A stretch of 64,000 nucleotides of DNA from SIG77 sp045589595 (GTDB taxonomy: Bacteria > Verrucomicrobiota > Lentisphaeria > Victivallales > UBA1829). Under the pieces are notes generated by a model. The model saw only the letters and a list, made by a program, of their open reading frames with translations. It had not been told where the DNA came from and made no database searches. This document shows, one piece after another, positions 53,509-62,404 of this stretch. The stretch covers positions 1 to 64,000 of the forward strand of contig JAZNPK010000001.1 of assembly GCA_045589595.1 (NCBI GenBank), written 5' to 3'. The position numbers and the translations under genes were made by a program. Within the stretch, counting starts at the first letter, position 1; each line of letters starts with the position of its first letter.

Positions 53509-56142
53509 ATGAACAAAATGGTTTTTTTTCTGTTGACCGCACTCTTTGCGGTCAGTGCCTTCTGCGCTCCGGCAAAGGTGCGGTTCTCTGAAGACGGATT
53601 TATCGACATCGACAAAGTCGGCTTCGCTCTGGTCTGGATGGACCGCAGATGGAGACAATCTCCCGCCAGCAGTGCCAAAAACGACACCACTTGGAAATTG
53701 CTCAAACGCACCGACAACCTGATGGTCTACAAGGTCAACGGAACTGACGGCGCACCGGGTGAAATCACAATGAAACTTTCTCCGGGCAAGGAGAAAAATC
53801 AGTTCATCCTCACCACAGAAGCCAGGTTCAGCGGCGAGTGCGATCCGAGTTCCCTCGGTATCAAAGCCCGCGTATCTCGGTCGCTGACTTCGGCGGACTC
53901 AAATACTCCATCAACGGCAAAGTTTCAACATTTCCCGTCAAGTTCAAAAAATATATGCTGTGGAGCGGCAAATGCAATCAGTACAAAAATGCCTTCCGGC
54001 AGCGGCTCGATCACTTTATCCGGCCCCTTCTATATGCACATGCAGGATAACCGCCGCTGGGGCGAATCAACGGTCGCCCCCCGTATCGGATTTGAGCCGT
54101 ACACCGGAAAATTCACTTCCGCCGGCAGCCGCATAGTCATCACCGTCAACGAAAAGGATCTTTCACTCGGTTTCCTCGATCTCGCTCCGCTTTTCCTCAA
54201 AGAAGATAAAGATTGGGCAGCCATCGACAACAAACAGGATGTTATACCCGGCTCCGCGCTCGACTTTTCCGGACGCATCGATTCCCCTGCCGGAAACAAA
54301 GGTTTCCTCAAGGTGAAGGGTGACAAATTCTACTTTGAAAAAGAGCCGGATAAACCGGTCAGATTCTACGGAACCAATCTCGTCGGAACCAGTCAGGTCA
54401 TCGGAAAAGAGCAGAGCGAGATCCTCGCCAAACGGCTCGCCGCTTTCGGATTCAACAGTGTCCGTATTCACCACCACGACAATGAGGTCTGCGACCGCAA
54501 GGATACCCGCAAACTTGATCCCAAACTGATGGATAACTTCGATTATCTTCTCTACTGCTTCAAAAAGAACGGACTTTACATCACGACCGACGTCTATGTT
54601 TCCCGCCGCGGCATCACAAAAGAGGAGCTGCCCAAGTACGGACCGATTTCCGGACCCGCTGAGTACAAAGCATTTTTCTGGATCGACGACGACGTTTTCC
54701 AGAACTGGAAGGATGCCGCCAGAAACTTCTACACCCACGTCAACCCCTACACCGGACTCGCTCTCATCGACGATCCGGCGTTGATCAGCCTCTCTCTGGT
54801 CAACGAAGGCAACCCCTTCAACTGGCACAACGCCAGTGCCAGAACTGCAAAACTCTACCGCGCAGGACTCGCTGAATACCGCAAGACCCATCCCAAGGCA
54901 ACGATCAACGAATTTTGCGCTCATCTCGCTGCCAAACGCTACAAAGAGATGAAGGAGTATATGATTTCCCTCGGCTGCAAAGTTCCCCTGACCGACCAGA
55001 ATTTCATCTGCAGCAAACACATCGCGTGGGAGCGCGCACAGTACGACTATGTCGATAACCACAGCTATTGGGACCATCCGCGCTTCGTGGGCAAAAAGTG
55101 GAATCTTCCGGTATCTCCCTCCAACAAAAATGTTCTGACCGAGATCTCCAACGTTCCCGCCGTGCTTTTCCCGACCCGGGTGCTGGGTATGCCGTTCTTC
55201 GTCACTGAATTCGACTACGCCGCCCCCAATATCCACCGTCTCCACGGTCCTGCGCTCTTCGCCGCTTACGCCGCGTTCCAGGAGTGGGATGGCATCTATC
55301 AGTTCGCCTATGCTCACAGCGGCAAGGTGATGTTCGACAAAAACGCGGTCGGACACTACTTCGATCTCTCCCGTGATCCGGCAAAGGCTCTCGCCTACAA
55401 GCTCGCGGCAAGGGTATTCCTCTACGGACAGGTCAAACCCGCTCCCAAAACCATCGCCCTCGATCCTCCCCGCAGCAGGAACGACCGCAACGGCTGGCCC
55501 GCGCCTGCCGCCGCTCTCGGATTTGTCGCCAAGCTCGGCAGTGATGTCGGCAAGCCAAATGCCAAATATGATGTGAAACTTGATCTGAATTTCTTCAAAA
55601 AGAATCCGTTTGCCAAATTCAACGAAAAAAATATCCTGCCCAAGGGACATTTGAGCAACTCCGGAAAACTCTTCTGGACTCCCCAGCTCCGTTTCGATCC
55701 TGCCAACGGAAGTTTCCGTCTGACTTCCGACGGTGCCGAAGTCGCCAGCCTTCAGGCGGGAGAGTCGCTCAAAGGCAAGCGTCTTGCGGTCGAAAACGGA
55801 GAAGCCGAAGCGACCGTGGCGATCATTCCGCAGGATACGGTGAACCTCGAGACTGCAAAGCGCATCGTTCTCATCCACCTCACCGACTGCCACTCCACCG
55901 GACGCCACTTCGTCAACAAGTCGATGTCGCAGTTGAACGCGTGGGGTAAAACCCCCTTCCTCGTCAAGCGCAGCGGTGCCAAAGTCACCCTCAAGCTCGA
56001 AGGGAAAAACTGGAAGGTCTACTCCCTCGCTCTCGACGGCTCAAGAAAGCGGGAGATCCCCTTCACCACCACCAAAGACGGCAAGCTCCAGCTTTCCATC
56101 AACACCGCCGACCAGCTGGCGTGCGAACTGGTGAGAAAGTAA
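53509..56142 (+). CDS. Secreted glycoside hydrolase-like protein with internal compensated frameshift
   Basis: 877 residues, AAGAGGA upstream of ATG. Signal peptide MNKMVFFLLTALFAVSAFCA. After a beta domain, residues about 280-640 look like a (beta/alpha)8 barrel of clan A type: RFYGTNLVGT, RLAAFGFNSVRIHHHDNE, LISLSLVNEGNPF (Glu as acid/base candidate) and PFFVTEFDYAAPN (Glu as nucleophile candidate). A C-terminal sandwich follows. Residues about 119-160 appear out of frame: the +2 frame over 53865-53990 reads RISVADFGGLKYSINGK...KKYMLWSGKCNQYK, which looks like real protein, while the annotated frame reads Ser/Thr-rich noise. Two single-base changes would restore it. GH5/GH42-like identity is inference. 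Confidence 0.7.
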   Translation: MNKMVFFLLTALFAVSAFCAPAKVRFSEDGFIDIDKVGFALVWMDRRWRQSPASSAKNDTTWKLLKRTDNLMVYKVNGTDGAPGEITMKLSPGKEKNQFILTTEARFSGECDPSSLGIKARVSRSLTSADSNTPSTAKFQHFPSSSKNICCGAANAISTKMPSGSGSITLSGPFYMHMQDNRRWGESTVAPRIGFEPYTGKFTSAGSRIVITVNEKDLSLGFLDLAPLFLKEDKDWAAIDNKQDVIPGSALDFSGRIDSPAGNKGFLKVKGDKFYFEKEPDKPVRFYGTNLVGTSQVIGKEQSEILAKRLAAFGFNSVRIHHHDNEVCDRKDTRKLDPKLMDNFDYLLYCFKKNGLYITTDVYVSRRGITKEELPKYGPISGPAEYKAFFWIDDDVFQNWKDAARNFYTHVNPYTGLALIDDPALISLSLVNEGNPFNWHNASARTAKLYRAGLAEYRKTHPKATINEFCAHLAAKRYKEMKEYMISLGCKVPLTDQNFICSKHIAWERAQYDYVDNHSYWDHPRFVGKKWNLPVSPSNKNVLTEISNVPAVLFPTRVLGMPFFVTEFDYAAPNIHRLHGPALFAAYAAFQEWDGIYQFAYAHSGKVMFDKNAVGHYFDLSRDPAKALAYKLAARVFLYGQVKPAPKTIALDPPRSRNDRNGWPAPAAALGFVAKLGSDVGKPNAKYDVKLDLNFFKKNPFAKFNEKNILPKGHLSNSGKLFWTPQLRFDPANGSFRLTSDGAEVASLQAGESLKGKRLAVENGEAEATVAIIPQDTVNLETAKRIVLIHLTDCHSTGRHFVNKSMSQLNAWGKTPFLVKRSGAKVTLKLEGKNWKVYSLALDGSRKREIPFTTTKDGKLQLSINTADQLACELVRK

Positions 56143-56956
56143 ATAAACTCAAAAAGAAAAGGGAGAGCGGTGTTATAAAAAAGCTGGTGGCAGCCGATAA
56201 AACAATTGTCCTGGGCGATGGAACAGTGATCCCGATTTCGGATATTATAGAGCTTTGATAGGAAAATGTCCCTCAAATGTCCCCCAAGATGACCCTCAAG
56301 GTGTCGCTCAAGGTGTCGCTCAAGGGAAAAACGTCAGTGAGGACGTTGGTTCCTCGAACCGGACAAGTACCGGACAAGTTGCCGGGTTAGATTTTGCATT
56401 TTATGTCAGTTACGTGATTTTCAAACTGCGAACTTTTAACAGGCAAGTCTCGTAGACATCATTTCAAGAACAGTTCGCTGTGTTGACGTTAAACAGCGTT
56501 TGCGTTGCTCCTTTGAACCTCGTCCTCTGCTCGATTTGAGCGTAATTTGAGCTTGGGACGAGATCCCGACCCTACAGAGAAAGAGAGAGAAAAACGGCCG
56601 GGAAAAGGCGAGAATAGTGGGCATAGGATTAGGGAGTTTCCTTTGTCCGGCGTTCTCTGTTTTGTGCAAGTGATTGATTGTGCGGGCGTAAAAGAGAAAG
56701 AAAAACGGAACCAGGCTTTGACTTCCTGATTCCGTACTTTTTACGAATGGAGGAGGTTGTGTCGCTTGGCAGCGAACTTTTCTCCTGACAATTTTTTACG
56801 CTCAAATGATAAAAAAGTTCGCAAAGGCAATACCTCATTTTATAGAGAGTTATAGAACTGCGAAAAAAGTCCCGTAAAATCAAAAATCGTAAAAAATAAT
56901 GCTTAGGACTTTCCCTGTCGAAAGGTCGTTGTTTTATCGTTTACCAAGATTATAGT
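56143..56956. other. 0.8-kb gene-poor stretch with a gene remnant and 12-bp repeat
   Basis: No intact gene. An open stretch at 56160-56258 encodes a plausible C-terminus (KKLVAADKTIVLGDGTVIPISDIIEL then stop) with no visible start. Next, 56266-56326 holds four to five degenerate 12-bp tandem units encoding NVPQDDPQGVAQGVAQGK. That pattern recalls linkers in AlbA_2/AAA-4 type proteins. The rest, to 56956, has no protein-like frame. Probably decayed genes. Confidence 0.5.
56266..56326 (+). repeat. Degenerate 12-bp tandem repeat
   Basis: Unit close to CTCAAGGTGTCG, with two exact tandem copies and two to three diverged ones before them. In the frame 56255-56455 it encodes Q-G-V-A-like repeats. 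Confidence 0.7.
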
Positions 56957-57331
56957 TTATTTTCTGAAGGCTTTTTTTAACCCACAGAAATCCACCGGCA
57001 GCAGCGCAAGCATAGATATAATGCAAAATATACCGAGGACCAGAGATTTTTCAAAGGCACAGGAAGCAATACCGCACAAAATCAAAGGAATATACCATAC
57101 ATAATGAGGAAAATTCCACCGGAAAAGCAGTCCGCATTTTATCAACAATCCGATTATAAACGCCGGATAAGCACACAGCAGTACGGCCAGAAATTCCATA
57201 CCGCAAGTTTCATATCCAAACGGCGACCATTCAAATCCTGACCAGTACCAGCAAAGTGCGTTAAAGAACCCGAATTCCAGCAGAATAAGCGAAATGGATA
57301 TGGCAATCAAGTATTCAATCTTATTTTTCAA
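56957..57331 (-). CDS. Small multi-pass membrane protein, unknown
   Basis: 124 residues with about four hydrophobic helices (IEYLIAISISLILLEFGFFNALCWYW, MEFLAVLLCAYPAFIIGLLIKCGLLF, WYIPLILCGIASCAF, LVLGIFCIISMLALLPVDF). No family recognised. The start overlaps the preceding gene by 11 bases, so it belongs to a four-gene minus-strand operon. Base composition is more AT-rich than the core genes of the window. Confidence 0.6.
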   Translation of the reverse strand: MKNKIEYLIAISISLILLEFGFFNALCWYWSGFEWSPFGYETCGMEFLAVLLCAYPAFIIGLLIKCGLLFRWNFPHYVWYIPLILCGIASCAFEKSLVLGIFCIISMLALLPVDFCGLKKAFRK

Positions 57332-57770
57332 CTTTTCTCCTCCTGTTCAGCCAATCTTTTATCAGGATGATTGTGACGAATGTCAAGCCGCCCAATGCGT
57401 ACAGAATTGGAGTAATTACGATTGTACCGACCGCCATCGCTTTCATATCCCGGAAACGGGGACGGTAATTGTGTTTTGCATATTCGGCACGGATCGTTGG
57501 CGGCATACAGTCAATATCATGCCATCCATGCGGTGTTTTGGCAAACTGATTATACAATTCCATCCGGTAATGCCATCCGCTGTAAACGCAAGCGATCTGC
57601 AATGGCGAAAGTACCAAAGGAAAGATCAAAAGCCAGAGAAAAAACAGTTTCTTCAGACGGAAAAGAAGATAAAATCCGCCAACCGCCCAAAGTATAACCA
57701 ATGGAAGCAGCACCCAAAGGCGGTATTCATAGATAAAACTGAAAATTTTCAAATCTGCTGGAACAGTCAT
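57321..57770 (-). CDS. Small membrane protein, unknown
   Basis: 149 residues from the ATG at 57770, which follows AAGGAG by 6 bases; a longer frame from 57881 lacks a site and overlaps the upstream gene. Two N-terminal helices (LWVLLPLVILWAVGGFYLLF, LFFLWLLIFPLVLSPLQIACV) flank a basic loop, a soluble segment with YNQFAKTPHGWHDIDCMPP, and a last helix (AVGTIVITPILYALGGLTFVTIILI) near the C-terminus. Unrecognised. Overlaps both neighbours, implying co-translation. Confidence 0.6.
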   Translation of the reverse strand: MTVPADLKIFSFIYEYRLWVLLPLVILWAVGGFYLLFRLKKLFFLWLLIFPLVLSPLQIACVYSGWHYRMELYNQFAKTPHGWHDIDCMPPTIRAEYAKHNYRPRFRDMKAMAVGTIVITPILYALGGLTFVTIILIKDWLNRRRKVEK

Positions 57771-58234
57771 CTCTGTCTCCTTTTTAGCCACAGTTTTTGA
57801 ATCAGGCGGATTAGTAGATAAATCATCCCAATAGGTATCATTGTGAACCAGATATACGCCCAGCCGAAAAGATAAGCACAAACGACAGAAAATCCATTCT
57901 CCGGATACCTGCCAAACTGTGTATCAAGAAACATTCCCAACGCAACAATGCCCCAGCAGAAAAGGAAGAAAATACCCCAAGGTACAATGGAATAGTGACC
58001 GCGTTTGCGATGACGGAATAGTTGCGGAAAATAATAATGTAGCAGACACATTCCAATGGGCAGATCAAAAAGGAATATGGTTCCGCAAACATCCGATACA
58101 AAATTATACATTGATCGGCTGCTTGCCGGATCAAATGCAATCACAAGAATATGAGGCAACAGCAATAATAGAGCGATCCATAAAAATCTGATGTTTTTCA
58201 TTGCCGCCCCCATTGATATTTCATTCTTTGCCAT
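57767..58234 (-). CDS. Small multi-pass membrane protein, unknown
   Basis: 155 residues from 58234; an ATG at 58201 preceded by GGGGG is also plausible and begins right at the first helix (MKNIRFLWIALLLLLPHILVIA). Four hydrophobic segments. Stop overlaps the next gene by four bases. No family recognised. It shares style and size with its two downstream neighbours, so the three may form one membrane complex or arise from an old duplication. Confidence 0.55.
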   Translation of the reverse strand: MAKNEISMGAAMKNIRFLWIALLLLLPHILVIAFDPASSRSMYNFVSDVCGTIFLFDLPIGMCLLHYYFPQLFRHRKRGHYSIVPWGIFFLFCWGIVALGMFLDTQFGRYPENGFSVVCAYLFGWAYIWFTMIPIGMIYLLIRLIQKLWLKRRQR

Positions 58235-58249
58235 CCATCACCTTTTTTA

Positions 58250-58654
58250 TTACATTGCATCCTGAATGTAAGATGTTTTTTGTGAAATGACTTTATCGCT
58301 TTTGTCAAAAACGACCTCGTAGAAATCTCTTGCCGCAGGCGTTGACAAAAACCTTGTCGTAAAATAACCTCTTAATGCCGGAGATTGCCGAACCCTTTCA
58401 TCTGCCAATACTTCTTCTGCAGTTTTGAAATAGACATTGGAATTGCAGCCAAGATTGGGATGTTGGGGGTCTGCAATACAGATGTTTATGTGCGTTCCCC
58501 ATGCTCTTTCCGGATTGGAAGCAAATATTTTCACCACTTCTTCTCGGCTTTTTCCAACGAAATCCACTTTCGGCAATTTTGAAAAACCGCTGAAACATCC
58601 CGATAGAAAAAGAACACAGAAAAATCCTGACAGAAAAATCAAAAACTTTTTCAT
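58250..58654 (-). CDS. Small lipoprotein, unknown
   Basis: 134 residues. The ATG at 58654 follows AAGGAG by 8 bases; a GTG six bases upstream is less likely. Signal peptide and perfect lipobox LSGC (Cys20). The mature part is short, with GKSREEVVKIFASNPERAWGTHINICIADPQHPN and a C-terminal FYEVVFDKSDKVISQKTSYIQ, somewhat like a SmpA/OmlA-type small outer-membrane lipoprotein, but I would not assert it. First gene of the four-gene membrane operon, 15 bp before the next. Confidence 0.7.
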   Translation of the reverse strand: MKKFLIFLSGFFCVLFLSGCFSGFSKLPKVDFVGKSREEVVKIFASNPERAWGTHINICIADPQHPNLGCNSNVYFKTAEEVLADERVRQSPALRGYFTTRFLSTPAARDFYEVVFDKSDKVISQKTSYIQDAM

Positions 58655-58799
58655 ATTCACTTCTCCTTACTCAAATCAACCACTCGAAAGTAGTATAATG
58701 TGTGTTGCAAGCATTTACAACTGCGAATCTGCAAATTTTATTGAAATCAAATCTATGTTGAACTATTTTATCCGATTACAAATTTGAAAGGAAGCAATT

Positions 58800-59282
58800 A
58801 TGAAAGTTGATGAAAAAATAATACAATCAATAATATGTCGATACCGAAGTGGTGAAAAAATTGCGGATCTCGCAAGGGAATATCAGGTCAGCAGAAGTTC
58901 GATATATCGGTGGATATTTGCAAGAACTGAAAGAGAAGTTAAATCTGTTACAAAAATATCTCAACGTGATTTTCATGCAATGCAGCTGGAATTAGAACGG
59001 CTGCGAGTTGATAACGAAATTTTCATTTCTTGTCATTGTTCACGATATTCTTCATTGCAAGAGAAGTTAAATGAAATTGACAGATTGAAAGAGAATTATA
59101 CCATTCATGCCCTTTGCAGAGTTTTAAATGTGCGACGTTCGACTTACTATCATCACGCGCTTCGAAGTCCAGAGAAAACAATCATAGAACTTGAAGATGA
59201 AAAGTTACGATCACTGATTTCAGAAATTTTCAATCAAAGCAAAGAGAGGTTCGGCGCAAGAAAAATACGGACAAAATTACTG
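58800..59282 (+). pseudogene. 3'-truncated IS3-family transposase
   Basis: An ATG with GGAAG upstream opens a frame encoding an HTH_Tnp-type N-terminus (SGEKIADLAREYQVSRSSIYRWIF), a charged leucine-zipper-like stretch (MQLELERLRVDNEIF) and then the start of the OrfB part (LKENYTIHALCRVLNVRRSTYYHH, IFNQSKERFGARKIRTKL). The rve integrase core with its DDE residues is missing. At about 59268-59290 the sequence changes into an AraC regulator read in another frame. OrfA and OrfB parts are in one frame here, whereas most IS3 elements need a -1 frameshift. No terminal inverted repeat could be found. Non-functional remnant. Confidence 0.8.
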
Positions 59283-60000
59283 GGTATTGGATTATCACGC
59301 AGACGGCGCAAATATGGAATTCCGCGTGGACGAACTCCCGTGGCAGAGCCGTCTTCCCGCCCGCGCCCATCTGTATCCGCCGGGAAAGACTTATATGGAA
59401 CGCGGTCCCAGCGGCAGAACGGGCGGTGCATTTTTTCTGTTCAGCGGCGAAAATAATACGCTGCGTTCACTGGTGAACAACAGCGCGGGATTTGCAGAAA
59501 TCCTTGATCCGGAACATGTTCTTTTCAACTGTATCCGTCAGGGAGCAAGAGCAGCCGCAGAGAGTACGCGGGGATACTGGCAGTTCTGCCGCACATTTGC
59601 CGATGCCATGGAAGCATTGGAGCGTTTGGAGCCGTACGGACTGGAAGACTGGCGTTTTCTTTATTCCTCTGCCGGACACCGGGTATTATCTCTGGCGGAA
59701 AGAACGCTGGAATTTCTGGAACAGCACTACCGAGAAAATATTTCCATATCTCAACTGGCACAGCATTTCCGGTGCAGTGCATCCACACTGACCCATAAAT
59801 TCCGGGAAACATACAGCGAAAGCATCTGGGAACGGCTCCTGAAGATCCGGATCGAACAATCCATGCTGCTGTTGAATCAGGGCAGGACATTGAAAGAGAT
59901 CGCCGCCGAAACCGGATTCTCCACAGAGTTCTACTACTCCAGGATTTTCAGGAAACTGACCGGATTTTCGCCCGGCGCTTACCGGAAACAGAAAATATGA
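59268..60000 (+). pseudogene. AraC-family regulator, 5' end lost at the IS3 junction
   Basis: The frame yields GQNYWVLDYHADGANMEFRVDELPW..., which is the interior of an AraC sensor domain. Roughly 30-45 N-terminal residues expected for the cupin-like domain are absent because IS3 sequence replaces them. The C-terminal DNA-binding domain is intact: first HTH NISISQLAQHFRCSASTLTHKFRETY and second TLKEIAAETGFSTEFYYSRIFRKLTGFSPGAYRK. Translation could start at TTG 59287 or ATG 59314 but no ribosome binding site is visible, so it may be silent or expressed as a shortened protein. Converges with the GNAT gene, five bases apart. Confidence 0.75.
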
Positions 60001-60004
60001 GCGG

Positions 60005-60580
60005 CTACACCGGAATCTGTGTGTAGGTCTTGAGAGAATCGTAATCCAGGTCCAGTTCCTGACAGACCTTCCGCCAGACTTCTTCCGCATTTTCATCAGA
60101 AAGCAGGGGACTCCAACCGGATCCCAGATAGATCTTCAGCGCCGGGATCCGGAAATCATCCGTATCCAGATAAAGAAAACGGAATCCCTGTTCCACGCAG
60201 ACACGCATGGCTTCCAGACAAACCGCTTTGCCAAGACCTTTTCCGCGGAAGGCGGGATCACTCATCACCTGGCCGAGAACTGCCATCGCCGGATTACTGC
60301 AGATCTCTGCCGTAGCCGCCGCAACTGCAATCCCTGACGCCACTTCTTCGCACACCACCAGACCGCGGGGCAGTGGGGTTTCCAGCAGATTTTTCCGCCA
60401 TGCCTTGACAAAATCCTCGTGCGTGTAGCCGGGTGCGCCCCAGCCCGCACGATTCCGCAGATCACAATATTTTTCCACATATTCCACATCGCAGCGGATC
60501 AGACGGAATCCTTCCGGCAGTTCGATTTTTTCCGGGACGGGGAATTCCTGCGTATCAAGGATCATTTTCAGGTGGCTCAT
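60005..60580 (-). CDS. GNAT-family N-acetyltransferase
   Basis: 191 residues. The acetyl-CoA pyrophosphate loop is intact (DPAFRGKGLGKAVCLEAM), preceded by the strand AVLGQVMSD and followed by FRFLYLDTDDFRIPALKIYLGSGW, the classical motif A and B layout. The N-terminal 80 residues form the acceptor-side half with RNRAGWGAPGYTHEDFVKAW. It transfers an acetyl group to an amine of unknown identity. The ribosome binding site is weak. Converges tail to tail with the AraC remnant. An isolated single gene. Confidence 0.85.
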   Translation of the reverse strand: MSHLKMILDTQEFPVPEKIELPEGFRLIRCDVEYVEKYCDLRNRAGWGAPGYTHEDFVKAWRKNLLETPLPRGLVVCEEVASGIAVAAATAEICSNPAMAVLGQVMSDPAFRGKGLGKAVCLEAMRVCVEQGFRFLYLDTDDFRIPALKIYLGSGWSPLLSDENAEEVWRKVCQELDLDYDSLKTYTQIPV

Positions 60581-60998
60581 TTTCTGTGTATTCCAGTCTT
60601 TGGGGGTTTTGTCTGAAAAGTTTCTTTATTATACTGTCATTTCTGCTCGGAATCAATGAATTATCCGGCAAAAACATACACAATATGCCAAAAGTTTTTC
60701 ATCCGCTCCGGTCTTCGCCTCCGGCTTGCCCGGGCGTAAAAAAGGCGACCAAAATACCCATCTTCGTAATTTCTATGCCCGATTGCCCGGCTTCGGATTG
60801 CTGCGCAACTCTACGCCGTGGCAGGCTTCCCTTTGGCATCCGCCAAACTGGAATTTGCCAGTCCAAGAGGAACTTTTCAGCCCATTATTGCTCTGAAATT
60901 TTTACCGGACAGCAGTGATCTTGAGTCATTATTAAAAAGTCTTATAATTTGTTAATGTTTATGAAGCAGAAAATCACTATAGCCCAAAGTTATGCTTT
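60581..60998. other. 418-bp spacer without recognised genes
   Basis: Several short open frames occur but none has a ribosome binding site and protein-like composition. No clear terminator for the rfb operon was found. Confidence 0.5.
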
Positions 60999-61847
60999 TC
61001 AGTTGAATTCTGAAGCGATAAACTCTGCCAATGCTTCTTTCCAGTGCGGCATTGGAGAAAGTCCGTTTTCTTTCAGACGCCTTTTTTCCAAACGTGAATT
61101 AGCAGGGCGCGGAGCAGGACGGGGAAATTCTTTTGTCGTGCAAGGTTGTATTTGCTGTGTTCTGTGAGCCAGGCGAAATATTTCTGCGGCGAATTCAGCC
61201 CAAGAAGCTTCGCCTTCACAAGTGAGATGAAAAGTTCCCGTAAGAGTCCTGTGATTCAGGATTTCCCTGAGCTTTCGTGCCACGGATAAAGCACCGGTGG
61301 GATTACCTACCTGATCTGCAACCACTTTCAAAAAAGGGCGGCTACCATCAGCAAGCTGTAACATCGTATGTACAAAGCTCGGTCCTCCAGCACCGTAGAG
61401 CCACGATATACGACATATTACATGGTCCGGACAGAAGTGGCGCACGGCTTCTTCCCCGGCAAATTTGCTTTGCCCGTAAACAGTTCTGCCGCCATCTGCG
61501 ATGTCATATTCACTGTATGGCTTAGGAGAATCACCGGAAAAAACATAATCGGTGGATATGGCGATCAGGCGGATATGATAACGATTGCAGGCCTTTGCAA
61601 CATTTGCGGAGCCATCACGATTGATGAGAAATGCAGTTTCTTTTTCAGTTTCACACTTGTCCACTTTTGTCATTGCTGCACAATGAATAATGGTATCTGG
61701 AAGTTCCCGCTGTATGAAAGAATCCAATAAAACTTCATCTGTGATGTCACATTCCGGCAGATCTGCACAGATAATATTATGCTCGCTGAATTCTTTTTGA
61801 ATAGTTCGACCAAGCATCCCTTTTCCACCAGTAATAAGGATTTTCAT
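60999..61847 (-). CDS. rfbD: dTDP-4-dehydrorhamnose reductase RfbD
   Basis: 282 residues, normal for RfbD/RmlD. It reduces dTDP-4-keto-L-rhamnose to dTDP-L-rhamnose with NAD(P)H, the last step. Rossmann loop GGKGMLG at residues 7-13, DITDEVLLDSFIQRELPDTIIHCAAMTKVDKCE, STDYVFSGDS, and the SDR YxxxK as YGQSKFAGE. It begins three bases after the rfbC stop. Last gene of the operon. Confidence 0.94.
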   Translation of the reverse strand: MKILITGGKGMLGRTIQKEFSEHNIICADLPECDITDEVLLDSFIQRELPDTIIHCAAMTKVDKCETEKETAFLINRDGSANVAKACNRYHIRLIAISTDYVFSGDSPKPYSEYDIADGGRTVYGQSKFAGEEAVRHFCPDHVICRISWLYGAGGPSFVHTMLQLADGSRPFLKVVADQVGNPTGALSVARKLREILNHRTLTGTFHLTCEGEASWAEFAAEIFRLAHRTQQIQPCTTKEFPRPAPRPANSRLEKRRLKENGLSPMPHWKEALAEFIASEFN

Positions 61848-61850
61848 AAT

Positions 61851-62399
61851 TTACTCCGGCAGTTCTGCATTTTTCAGCAGTGGATTTTGTTGATCTTTTG
61901 CAGAAAGCAGCATTTTTTCTTCCGGGATCTGCCAATCGATTTTTAAGTCCGGATCATTAAAAGAGATTCCCCGTTCATGCGATGGCATATAACTGTTATC
62001 GCACTTGTAAGCAAAACAGGCCGTTTCCGAGAGGACTGCGAAACCATGGGCAAAGCCTCTGGGGATAAAAAGCTGCCGTTTGTTTTCACTGGAAAGCTCT
62101 ACCATAACATATTTCCCGAACGTAAGCGAATTTTTGCGGATATCCACAGCAACATCCAAAACTTTTCCGGAAATTACACGCACCAGTTTGGCTTGAGTGT
62201 AAGGGGCTGCCTGATAGTGAAGCCCCCGAACGACCCCATAACTGGAAAACGATTCGTTATCCTGTATCCAGTGACAGCAGATACCTGCGGCAGAATATTT
62301 TGTTTCATTCCAAGATTCAAAAAAATAGCCTCTGGAATCTCCGAATATATGAGGTTCAATAATTTTTACATCCGGTATGTCAGTATTGATGATTTTCAT
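61851..62399 (-). CDS. rfbC: dTDP-4-dehydrorhamnose 3,5-epimerase RfbC
   Basis: 182 residues, AAGGAA upstream of ATG within the rfbA end. Cupin-type epimerase that converts dTDP-4-keto-6-deoxyglucose to dTDP-4-keto-L-rhamnose. Signature segments: EPHIFGDSRGYFFESW, VVRGLHYQAAPYTQAKLVRVISGKVLDVAVDIRKNS (His in RGLHYQ is the catalytic base), FIPRGFAHGFAVLSE, and ERGISFNDPDLKIDW. Six bp separates it from rfbA. Confidence 0.95.
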   Translation of the reverse strand: MKIINTDIPDVKIIEPHIFGDSRGYFFESWNETKYSAAGICCHWIQDNESFSSYGVVRGLHYQAAPYTQAKLVRVISGKVLDVAVDIRKNSLTFGKYVMVELSSENKRQLFIPRGFAHGFAVLSETACFAYKCDNSYMPSHERGISFNDPDLKIDWQIPEEKMLLSAKDQQNPLLKNAELPE

Positions 62400-62404
62400 G
62401 AAAA

